Shown piece after piece: positions 54,937 to 64,000 of a stretch of 64,000 nt of DNA (position 1 is its first letter; every line of letters starts with the position of its first letter). The notes beneath the pieces were generated by a model that saw only the letters and a program-made list of their open reading frames with translations, made no database searches and had not been told where the DNA came from. Origin of the DNA: Blastococcus sp. HT6-4 (GTDB lineage Bacteria; Actinomycetota; Actinomycetes; Mycobacteriales; Geodermatophilaceae); NCBI RefSeq assembly GCF_039679125.1, contig NZ_CP155551.1:1922001-1986000 (forward strand). The letters are read 5' to 3'. The translations under genes were made by a program, and so were the position numbers.

Positions 54937-55787
54937 GCCGGGCGCAGAGCCCCGGCGGGGAACCCGGAGGCGTCGAGCCCCCCGCCGAGGCCGTCGTCGA
55001 ACCCGCCCGGGGCCCCGAGGCCCCCGACGCCCCCCGGCAGGTGGAGGCCACGGGGCCCGCGGAGACGTCCGGGCCCGGGGAGCCGGCGGCCGGGCGCCGT
55101 CGGCGCCGTGACCCGCTGGCCGCCGCGCTGATCGGCGTCCTGACCCTGCTGCTGGGCTTCGCCCTGGCGGTGCAGGTCCGCAACTCCGACGAGGCGCAGG
55201 TGCTGGCGGGCGCACGGGAGGCGGACCTCGTCCGCATCCTCGACGAGCTGAACAGCCGCGAGGATCGCCTCCGCACCCAGATCGCCGAGCAGCGGGCGGC
55301 GCTGCGACAGCTGGGCAGCTCCGACAGCCAGACGGGCACCGCGCTGCAGGAGGCCAGGGAGCGGGCCGAGTCGCTGGGGATCCTCAACGGCACGCTCCCG
55401 GCCCAGGGCCCGGGCATCACGCTCAGCATCGACGACCCGGGCGGCGATGTGCGGGTCGCCGACCTGATCGACGTCGTCCAGGAGCTGCGGGGGGCCGGCG
55501 CGGAGACGATGCAGGTCGACGACGTGCGGGTCGGGCTGTCCACGGCCGTCACCGGCTCGACGGGCAGCCTCCGCGTGGACGGGACGCCGCTGCGCTCGCC
55601 CTACGAGTTCGTCGTCATCGGGGAACCACGGCACATGGCGACGGCCATGAACATCCCCGGCGGCGTCGTGCAGCGGATCGAGAGCCGCGGGGGCAGTGTG
55701 ACGATCACCGAGTACCCGGAGGTGGTGGTGGACGCGTTGCGGCCGCTGGACCGGCCTCAATACGCTTCCCCCGAGACCGGCGACTGA
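54933..55787 (+). CDS. DUF881 membrane-anchored protein (second copy)
   Basis: A 284-residue protein. Residues 1-60 are disordered and Pro/Glu-rich, RRRRR precedes a membrane helix (about 65-83), a coiled coil follows (95-145), then the DUF881 domain from LPAQGPGITLSIDDPGGDVRVADLIDVVQELRGAGAETMQ. GTG 54933 overlaps the sbp stop. It pairs with the copy upstream; the two differ greatly outside the core, so they are not a recent duplication. Confidence 0.9.
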   Translation: MSRAQSPGGEPGGVEPPAEAVVEPARGPEAPDAPRQVEATGPAETSGPGEPAAGRRRRRDPLAAALIGVLTLLLGFALAVQVRNSDEAQVLAGAREADLVRILDELNSREDRLRTQIAEQRAALRQLGSSDSQTGTALQEARERAESLGILNGTLPAQGPGITLSIDDPGGDVRVADLIDVVQELRGAGAETMQVDDVRVGLSTAVTGSTGSLRVDGTPLRSPYEFVVIGEPRHMATAMNIPGGVVQRIESRGGSVTITEYPEVVVDALRPLDRPQYASPETGD

Positions 55788-55843
55788 CCGCCGTGCCCGG
55801 CACCACCCAGCCGCCATCCACGCCCGCAGGAGACGATCGCCGC

Positions 55844-56248
55844 ATGAACACCCCGGACGACCGCCGCTACACCGACCAGCACGAGTGGGCGCTGGTGCAC
55901 GGCACCGACGGCACGTCGACCGTGGTGCGGGTCGGCATCACCGACCACGCGCAGGACGCCCTCGGCGACATCGTGTTCGTCCAGCTCCCGGAGGTGGGGG
56001 CCGAGGTGGCCCCCGGCAGCGCGATGGGGGAGGTGGAGTCGACCAAGTCGGTCTCGGACTTCTACGCCCCCGTGACCGGTGTCGTCGCGGCGGTCAACGA
56101 GCGCCTCGCCGACGCGCCGGAGACGATCAACGCCGATCCGTACGGCGACGGCTGGCTGGTGGACATCGCCGTGCCGGGGGAGGGGGGCGACCCGATCGGC
56201 CAGCTCCTGGACGCCGACGCCTACCAGGCCCTGGTCGAGGGCTCCTGA
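55844..56248 (+). CDS. gcvH: Glycine cleavage system H protein
   Basis: A 134-residue lipoyl carrier of the glycine cleavage system. Lys68 in GEVESTKSVSD is the lipoylated residue. RYTDQHEWALVHG opens the fold and TINADPYGDGWLVDI closes it. It shuttles the aminomethyl group between GcvP (encoded at 59.5-62.5 kb) and GcvT, which is not in the window. ATG 55844 has GCAGGAGA upstream. Confidence 0.96.
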   Translation: MNTPDDRRYTDQHEWALVHGTDGTSTVVRVGITDHAQDALGDIVFVQLPEVGAEVAPGSAMGEVESTKSVSDFYAPVTGVVAAVNERLADAPETINADPYGDGWLVDIAVPGEGGDPIGQLLDADAYQALVEGS

Positions 56249-56263
56249 CCGGGCCGCCGGGAG

Positions 56264-56291
56264 GCTGACTCCCGGCATCGATCACTATGAT
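56264..56291 (+). promoter_or_regulatory. Promoter of the FHA gene
   Basis: GCTGAC at 56264 and TATGAT at 56286 are 16 bases apart. The -10 is one base from consensus, which is unusual in this GC-rich sequence. It implies an untranslated leader of about 210 bases before GTG 56512. Confidence 0.55.
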
Positions 56292-56511
56292 CGCGCTAGG
56301 GCCGCGACCAGGCGGGGGACCTGCGGGAAACCCGTCCACGCCGGCCCCGCACGTCCGGTTGACCCTCGGGTCGACCGGCTGGTTCCATGACCCACGGTCC
56401 GCCGCCTCCCGCGGCGGCCGACCCACGGGGGCTGACCGGCCCACCGTCCGCCGGCCGCCCGCGGCCCGATCGAGGCCCGCGGCGGGCCCCTCGTACCGGA
56501 GGAGACGCAAC

Positions 56512-57027
56512 GTGCACTGCACTCGATGTGGCCACGAGAACCCCGAGGGCAGTCGCTTCTGCGCGCAGTGCGGTGCGGCCCTCGCCCCCGAGCGCATCGG
56601 CGAGGCCACCAGCGTGATCCCCAAGGTCGGTGGCGAGGACTCCGGCGAGCAGGCGGAGGTCGTCGAGGCGGCCGACGCGCACGCGGGTGCGGTCGAGTCG
56701 CTGCCCGCCGGCTCCGCCCTGCTGGTGGTCAAGCGCGGGCCGAACGCCGGAAGCCGCTTCCTGCTCGACCAGGAGGTCACCACGGCCGGCCGGCACCCCG
56801 ACAGCGACATCTTCCTCGACGACGTGACGGTCAGCCGCCGGCACGTCGAGTTCCACCGCGAGGGTGGTGGCTTCTCGGTGCACGACGTCGGCAGCCTCAA
56901 CGGCACCTACGTCAACCGTGAGCCGGTCGACGTCGCCAACCTGGCCGGCGGCGACGAGGTGCAGATCGGCAAGTTCCGGCTCGTGTACCTGACCGGCCCG
57001 CGGACCGGCGAGCCGGCCGCTCGCTAG
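56512..57027 (+). CDS. FHA-domain regulator with zinc ribbon (GarA/OdhI type)
   Basis: A 171-residue protein. Residues 3-20 form a zinc ribbon with CTRCG and CAQCG. A linker holds EATSVIP, comparable to the kinase-phosphorylated ETTSV of GarA. The FHA domain (about 72-160) has GRHPDSDIFLDDVTVSRRHVEF and GSLNGTYVN for phosphothreonine binding. GarA and OdhI inhibit 2-oxoglutarate dehydrogenase and related enzymes until phosphorylated by Ser/Thr kinases. Mycobacterial GarA lacks a zinc ribbon, as far as I recall. GGAGGAG precedes GTG 56512. Confidence 0.9.
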   Translation: MHCTRCGHENPEGSRFCAQCGAALAPERIGEATSVIPKVGGEDSGEQAEVVEAADAHAGAVESLPAGSALLVVKRGPNAGSRFLLDQEVTTAGRHPDSDIFLDDVTVSRRHVEFHREGGGFSVHDVGSLNGTYVNREPVDVANLAGGDEVQIGKFRLVYLTGPRTGEPAAR

Positions 57028-57103
57028 TGGACCGGCCGGCGATCGTCCGCAGGTGCGGGGCGCGGCCCGGGACGGCGGGACCGCGTCCCGGGCAGAGAGG
57101 GGC

Positions 57104-57838
57104 GTGACGGCAGTGCCCGAGGGTGAGCGTGCGCTCGGGGACGCCGCCGACCAGCACGCGCCGCGCCTCACCATCGGCGAGGTGCTGGCCGTTCTGCGCG
57201 ACGACTTCCCCGACGTGACGATCAGCAAGATCCGGTACCTCGAGTCCGAGGACCTGGTCCACCCGCAGCGGACGCCGTCGGGCTACCGGAAGTTCTCCCG
57301 GGCCGACGTCAGCCGGCTGCGGTACGTGCTCACCGCGCAGCGCGACCACTACCTGCCGCTGCGGGTGATCAAGGACCACCTCGACGCCCTCGACCGCGGA
57401 GAGCCGCTACCGGGCACGACGAGCGGGTCGGCGCCACTGCCTCCCGCGTCGACGGCGGACGGGGCCGAGGCGCCGCTGACGGCGGAGCAGTTCGCCCGCG
57501 CCGCCGGTCTGGAGCCCGACCAGCTCGCCGACTGCGTGCAGTTCGGGTTGCTCGCCACCGACGCCGACGGGCGCTATCCGGTCGCCGACCTGCCGATCGC
57601 GCGGGCGGCGGCTGGCCTGGCCCGGCACGGGATCGAGCCGCGTCACCTGCGCGTCTACCGCAGCGCCGTGGAGCGGGAGGCCGGCCTGGTCGAGCAGCTC
57701 GTGGCGCCGGTCCTGCGGGCGCGGTCGGAGGAGGCCCGGACCCGGGCCACCGAGAAGCTGCGGGAGCTGGCGGCCCTGTCCGCGCAGCTGCACACGGCGC
57801 TGCTCGAGACGCGGCTGCGCGACCTCCTGCGTCCCTGA
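57104..57838 (+). CDS. ftsR: MerR-like regulator, FtsR type
   Basis: A 244-residue protein. The winged helix is LTIGEVLAVLRDDFPDVTISKIRYLESEDLVHPQRTPSGYRKFSRADVSRLRYVL. The rest is helical, with a family-specific C-terminus. In corynebacteria the gene at this position (after the FHA gene) activates ftsZ, hence the name FtsR; the assignment here is by position and architecture. GTG 57104 has GAGAGGGG just upstream; GTG 57113 is an alternative. Confidence 0.85.
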   Translation: MTAVPEGERALGDAADQHAPRLTIGEVLAVLRDDFPDVTISKIRYLESEDLVHPQRTPSGYRKFSRADVSRLRYVLTAQRDHYLPLRVIKDHLDALDRGEPLPGTTSGSAPLPPASTADGAEAPLTAEQFARAAGLEPDQLADCVQFGLLATDADGRYPVADLPIARAAAGLARHGIEPRHLRVYRSAVEREAGLVEQLVAPVLRARSEEARTRATEKLRELAALSAQLHTALLETRLRDLLRP

Positions 57839-57954
57839 CCGCGGCGTACCGTGGACGCGTCGCCGGCCGGGCCCGGTCGGTGCACCGACCAGGTACCGGC
57901 CGCCTGACCACACCGTTCCGCCCGGATCCGGGCCGCAGCCGAGGGAGCCGCATC

Positions 57955-58446
57955 GTGCAGGAGCTTCGAGTCGTCGGCGTCCGCGTCGAACTGCCCGGCA
58001 ACCAGCCCATCCTGCTGCTCAAGGAGACACAGGGGGAGCGGTACCTGCCGATCTGGATCGGTGCGGTGGAGGCGGCCGCGATCGCCTTCGAGCAGCAGGG
58101 AGTGCGGCCGGCGCGGCCGATGACCCACGACCTCCTCCGCGAGGTGGTGCGGACGCTGGGTGCCGAGCTGGAGGCCGTGAACATCACCGAGATGCGCGAC
58201 GGCATCTACATCGCCGAGCTCGTCTTCGGCGACGAGCGGGTGGTCAGCGCGCGCCCCTCGGACGCGGTAGCGCTCGCCGTGCGCACCGGGGCCCCGATCT
58301 TCGGTGCCGACGACCTGCTCGACGAGGTCGGCATCGAGATCCCGGACGAGCAGGAGGACGAGGTCGAGAAGTTCCGGGAGTTCCTCGACCAGATCTCGCC
58401 CGAGGACTTCGGCGCGGGGTCCGGCTCGGGCGGAGGCCCGGCCTGA
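57955..58446 (+). CDS. Bifunctional nuclease-domain protein (DUF151)
   Basis: A 163-residue protein. MTHDLLREVVRTLGAELEAVNITEMRDGIYIAELVF and ARPSDAVALAVRTGAPIF are the DUF151 signatures. Some relatives show RNase/DNase activity, but the physiological role is unclear. A Gly/Ser-rich tail ends it. GTG 57955 has GAGGGAG upstream. It lies in the conserved order between the two MerR-like genes. Confidence 0.93.
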   Translation: MQELRVVGVRVELPGNQPILLLKETQGERYLPIWIGAVEAAAIAFEQQGVRPARPMTHDLLREVVRTLGAELEAVNITEMRDGIYIAELVFGDERVVSARPSDAVALAVRTGAPIFGADDLLDEVGIEIPDEQEDEVEKFREFLDQISPEDFGAGSGSGGGPA

Positions 58447-58529
58447 GCCCATCAGGTCCCTATCGGCAGGTCCGGCCGCGATCCTCACTCGAAATGGCAG
58501 GGATAGCGACGACACGCCGCCCCGCTCAG

Positions 58530-58558
58530 TTGACCGCCCGGGTGGCCCGGCTTACCGT
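58530..58558 (+). promoter_or_regulatory. Promoter of the second MerR-like gene
   Basis: TTGACC at 58530 and TACCGT at 58553 are separated by 17 bases, a strong sigma-70-type pair. Transcription would start near 58565, giving a leader of about 87 bases. Confidence 0.65.
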
Positions 58559-58651
58559 CGGCGAACAACAGCGGTGTGACACCTGGGATCAACGGGTGCC
58601 GAGCCGTCGACCTGCTGCCGTTGCGCGGCGGGACAGAGGAGGACGCTGGAC

Positions 58652-59227
58652 GTGAGCGACCAGGGCAACGGCTCTCAGGGTCAGCTGTTCAGCGACGCCG
58701 CAGTCGGGGCGCCGCCGTACGACGAGGTCGACACCGACCTCGTCGGCTACCGCGGCCCGACCGCCTGCGCCGCTGCAGGGATCACCTACCGCCAGCTGGA
58801 CTACTGGGCACGGACCGGCCTTGTCGCCCCGTCGGTGCGCAGCGCCACCGGTTCGGGCACCCAGCGGCTGTACTCCTTCCGCGACATCCTCGTCCTCAAG
58901 GTCGTGAAGCGGCTGCTGGACACCGGCGTCTCGCTGCAGAACATCCGCAAGGCCGTCGACCACCTCCGTCAGCGCGGCGTCAAGGAGCTGGCCAACGTCA
59001 CGCTGTTCTCCGACGGCGCGACGGTCTACGAGTGCACGTCCGCGGAGGAGGTCGTCGACCTGCTCGCCGGCGGCCAGGGCGTCTTCGGCATCGCCGTCTC
59101 CGGGGCGCTCCGCGAGCTCTCGGGTGAGCTCGCCGAGCTGCCCGCCGAGCGGATCGACGGCGGCCAGATCGTCCTCTCCGACGACGAGCTGTCGATGCGC
59201 CGTCGCCGCCGGGCCGCCACCGCCTGA
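58652..59227 (+). CDS. MerR-like regulator upstream of gcvP
   Basis: A 191-residue protein. The winged helix reads GYRGPTACAAAGITYRQLDYWARTGLVAPSVRSATGSGTQRLYSFRDILVLKVV (about 31-84). A dimerising helix and a small beta-rich C-terminal domain (VTLFSDGATVYECTSAEEVVDLL) follow. GTG 58652 has GAGGAGG upstream. It corresponds in position to the mycobacterial gene just before gcvP. The target is not established. Confidence 0.92.
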   Translation: MSDQGNGSQGQLFSDAAVGAPPYDEVDTDLVGYRGPTACAAAGITYRQLDYWARTGLVAPSVRSATGSGTQRLYSFRDILVLKVVKRLLDTGVSLQNIRKAVDHLRQRGVKELANVTLFSDGATVYECTSAEEVVDLLAGGQGVFGIAVSGALRELSGELAELPAERIDGGQIVLSDDELSMRRRRRAATA

Positions 59228-59237
59228 CCCACCCGTC

Positions 59238-59278
59238 CGCGGAGGGCCCCGACCGCCTGGCGGTCGGGGCCCTCCGCG
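59238..59278 (+). terminator. Strong hairpin terminator after the MerR-like gene
   Basis: An 18-base-pair perfect stem (59238-59255 with 59261-59278) around loop CCTGG. There is no T-run. It separates the regulator block from gcvP. Confidence 0.75.
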
Positions 59279-59502
59279 CCTCGTGCCGGCGGGGGCCGCG
59301 GTGACGGCACGTCCTCCGCGATCGAGGTGGGCCGGGCATGGTCCACCCGGGTCGTCGGCTGCTGCCCCCTCCTGGGGGCAGGAGTCGACGCAGCCGGAGA
59401 ACGCTGCGTCGCCGCGCCCGTCGCCGAGCTGTCCCCGTCGGACGACACCGCGGCTCCGGCGGCCTCGGAGTATGTCTCCGGCGCGCTGGTAGCGTCGCTG
59501 CA

Positions 59503-62520
<3,018 letters not shown>

Positions 62521-62550
62521 CCGCCGGGGCCGACCTGCTCGGCCCGGCGG
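62521..62550 (+). terminator. Hairpin directly after gcvP
   Basis: CCGCCGGGGCCGA pairs with TCGGCCCGGCGG (one bulged G) around a short loop, immediately after the stop. It may serve gcvP and the convergent DUF5999 gene. Confidence 0.6.
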
Positions 62551-62575
62551 GGACAGCGGCGGGGGCGAGCCAGGC

Positions 62576-62779
62576 TCAGGCGCTGACCAGCTCCGGGGCG
62601 AGCCAGACGTGGTGGTCGGCGCAGGCCCGGCCGTCGGGGAGCAGCTCGCCGTCGTCGTCGAAGAGGACCACGCCGTTGCAGAGCAGCCGCCACCCCTGCT
62701 CGGGGTGGCTGCGCACTACGGCGGCAAGGTCACGGGCCTCGCCGGCGGCGTCGGGGCAGGGGGTGCGGTGGGTGCACAT
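62576..62779 (-). CDS. DUF5999 small protein
   Basis: A 67-residue protein beginning MCTHRTPCP, with HPEQGWRLLCNGVVLFDDDGELLPDG as its core. This is DUF5999, a small actinobacterial family of unknown function. The N-terminal Cys-x-His and Cys residues could bind metal. ATG 62779 was chosen by family length; GTG 62788 is an alternative. Neither has a clear ribosome site. Confidence 0.85.
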   Translation of the reverse strand: MCTHRTPCPDAAGEARDLAAVVRSHPEQGWRLLCNGVVLFDDDGELLPDGRACADHHVWLAPELVSA

Positions 62780-62881
62780 GGCGGTCACATCCGTTCGGCC
62801 GGGGGGAAGCCGGCGATCACTGTCGGTATGGGCCCGATTACCGGACTCTTCTAGTGTCGGCACGACGACCGGTTGAGTCAC

Positions 62882-62895
62882 GTGATGCAGGTCAC
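62882..62895. promoter_or_regulatory. CRP/GlxR-like site upstream of the DUF5999 gene
   Basis: GTGATGCAGGTCAC fits the GTGA-N6-TCAC core bound by CRP-family proteins, about 105 bases before the DUF5999 start. It overlaps a TCACGTGA palindrome at 62878-62885. One site by eye is weak evidence. Confidence 0.3.
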
Positions 62896-62983
62896 CCAAT
62901 CACCCGTTGGGGTCGTCAGGTCCTGCCATGGCGGACCTCGCCCCGGCGGTGGATGACTGACGTCGGCGTGTCGCCGTCCGGGC

Positions 62984-63946
62984 TCAGAGCTTGCGGAGGA
63001 GGACCCGGCGGACGGAGTGGTCGGCGGACTTCTGCAGCACCAGCCGGGCGCGTGAACGGGTGGGGGCGATGTTGTGCCGGAGATTCGGCCCGTTCACCGC
63101 CGCCCAGATGCCCAGCGCCGTCTCCCGTGCCTGCTCGTCGGTGAGGGCGGCGAAGCGGTGGAAGTAGGCGGTGCTGTCCGCGAACGCCGTCCGCCGCAGG
63201 GCCAGGAAGCGCTCGACGTACCAGCGCTGGATGTCGGCCTCCGCGGCATCGACGTACACCGAGAAGTCGAAGAAGTCCGACAGGAAGACGTCCGGGGCCG
63301 AGCCGTCGCTGCGCCGCCCGGCCTGCAGCACGTTCAGCCCCTCGAGCACGAGGATGTCCGGCCGGTCCACCGCCTGCACCTGCCCCGGCACGATGTCGTA
63401 GGACCGGTGGTCGTAGACGGGGGCGAAGACCTCCTCGCGGCCGGACTTCACGTCGGCCAGGAACCGCAGCAGCGCCCGGCGGTCGTAGCTCTCCGGGAAG
63501 CCCTTGCGGCCGAGCAGCCCGCGTTCCTCCAGCACCGCGTTGGGGAGCAGGAAGCCGTCGGTGGTCACGAGGTCGACGCGCGGGGCGCCGGGGGAGGCCG
63601 CCAGCAGGGTCTGCAGCAGCCGGGCGGTGGTGCTCTTGCCGACGGCGACGCTTCCGGCGACGGCGACGACGAACGGCACCTTGGCGGTGGTGTCGCCCAG
63701 GAACTCGCTCTGCGCCGCCCACAGCCGGCGGCTGGCGGCCACGTGCAGGTCCAGCAGGCGGGCCAGCGGGAGGTAGACCGTCGCGACCTCGTCCAGGTCG
63801 ATCCGGTCACCGAGGGAGGCCAGCGTGTCCAGCTCGGCGGCGTCCAGGGGGAGGCTCTGCCCCGCCGCGAGCGCCCGCCAGGATTCCCGGTCGAACGCCG
63901 CGTAGGGCGAGATGGAGCCACGCGTCCCAGCCGTCACGCCGCCCAT
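62984..63946 (-). CDS. coaA: Pantothenate kinase, type I
   Basis: A 320-residue type I pantothenate kinase, first step of coenzyme A synthesis. The P-loop is [19 protein letters not shown] (about 91-109); [28 protein letters not shown] and [12 protein letters not shown] are the substrate and Walker B regions. [12 protein letters not shown] follows. ATG 63946 gives normal length and has GGTGGGA upstream; GTG 63988 would add 14 residues. It ends as normal, 200 bases from the DUF5999 start. Confidence 0.96.
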   Translation of the reverse strand: MGGVTAGTRGSISPYAAFDRESWRALAAGQSLPLDAAELDTLASLGDRIDLDEVATVYLPLARLLDLHVAASRRLWAAQSEFLGDTTAKVPFVVAVAGSVAVGKSTTARLLQTLLAASPGAPRVDLVTTDGFLLPNAVLEERGLLGRKGFPESYDRRALLRFLADVKSGREEVFAPVYDHRSYDIVPGQVQAVDRPDILVLEGLNVLQAGRRSDGSAPDVFLSDFFDFSVYVDAAEADIQRWYVERFLALRRTAFADSTAYFHRFAALTDEQARETALGIWAAVNGPNLRHNIAPTRSRARLVLQKSADHSVRRVLLRKL

Positions 63947-64000
63947 CGTGCCGTCCCACCCGGCGCCGGCCTTCGTGCGGGGGGTCACCCGCCCCGGCGA

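Noticed and set aside
56287-56512. Extended start of the FHA protein at ATG 56287
   Set aside because: That ATG lies inside the TATGAT promoter box, and the added 75 residues are Pro/Arg-rich, unlike the zinc-ribbon start at GTG 56512.
59279-59502. A glycine riboswitch before gcvP
   Set aside because: I looked for the aptamer core (GGAGAG, CGCCGAAGG, CTCTCAGG order) and found only isolated GGAGAAC and a simple GACGCAG/CTGCGTC hairpin. The conserved core is missing.

Overview
The window is a chromosomal stretch of a very GC-rich actinomycete: coding third positions are almost all G or C, GTG and TTG starts are common, and genes frequently overlap as ATGA or GTGA. The gene order of two conserved blocks (NUDIX-ald-xerD-parA-scpA-scpB-rluB-cmk-der, and pgsA-like-DUF881-sbp-DUF881-gcvH-FHA-merR-DUF151-merR-gcvP), a DUF5999 protein and a mycofactocin-type dehydrogenase point to Actinomycetia. 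Geodermatophilaceae is my best guess, but that is inference. No rRNA, CRISPR array, prophage or insertion sequence was seen.

Layout. (1) 1-7.9 kb: end of pyrG, a NUDIX hydrolase, alanine dehydrogenase, XerD, ParA with a ribbon-helix-helix-like companion, ScpA/ScpB and RluB, i.e. housekeeping and chromosome segregation. (2) 7.9-19.9 kb: a xylan-oligosaccharide locus inserted into that block. It holds a LacI regulator, a three-gene sugar ABC importer plus its ATPase, and four enzymes without signal peptides (GH10 xylanase, GH3 beta-xylosidase, CE7 acetylxylan esterase, GH51 arabinofuranosidase). Acetylated arabino-xylo-oligosaccharides are probably imported and dismantled inside the cell. A palindromic operator lies between the divergent importer and enzyme units. 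(3) 20.0-22.7 kb: the housekeeping block resumes with aroH, cmk, der, a tRNA-Pro(GGG) and a textbook terminator.

(4) 22.8-31.0 kb: a quinate/shikimate-type catabolic locus. A two-domain dehydroshikimate dehydratase and its LacI regulator read leftwards. A TRAP importer, a quinate/shikimate dehydrogenase, a type II dehydroquinase and a metallo-beta-lactamase-fold hydrolase read rightwards. The shared promoter region carries TTGGCAA operator repeats covering both -35 boxes. (5) 31.0-36.2 kb: an orphan TIM-barrel gene, then a TetR-controlled oxidation cluster: a ketosteroid-dehydrogenase-like flavoprotein broken by one frameshift, a mycofactocin-type SDR and an esterase. (6) 36.4-42 kb: a DUF4956/VTC/beta-helix lipoprotein operon whose lipoprotein is also frameshifted, a stump of a sulfotransferase, and a small SRPBCC-ArsR-VOC operon with a perfect inverted-repeat operator.

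(7) 42.2-52.9 kb: the PEP-synthase regulator and PEP synthase, a two-helix ion channel, DUF2254 and TerC membrane proteins, small unknowns, DUF2243, and an EF-G-like GTPase with altered catalytic motifs. (8) 53.0-62.5 kb: the conserved envelope/glycine-cleavage block ending in gcvP. (9) 62.5 kb to the end: DUF5999 and pantothenate kinase on the minus strand.

All coordinates and starts come from reading the sequence by eye. Family assignments rest on recognised motifs, not on a search.
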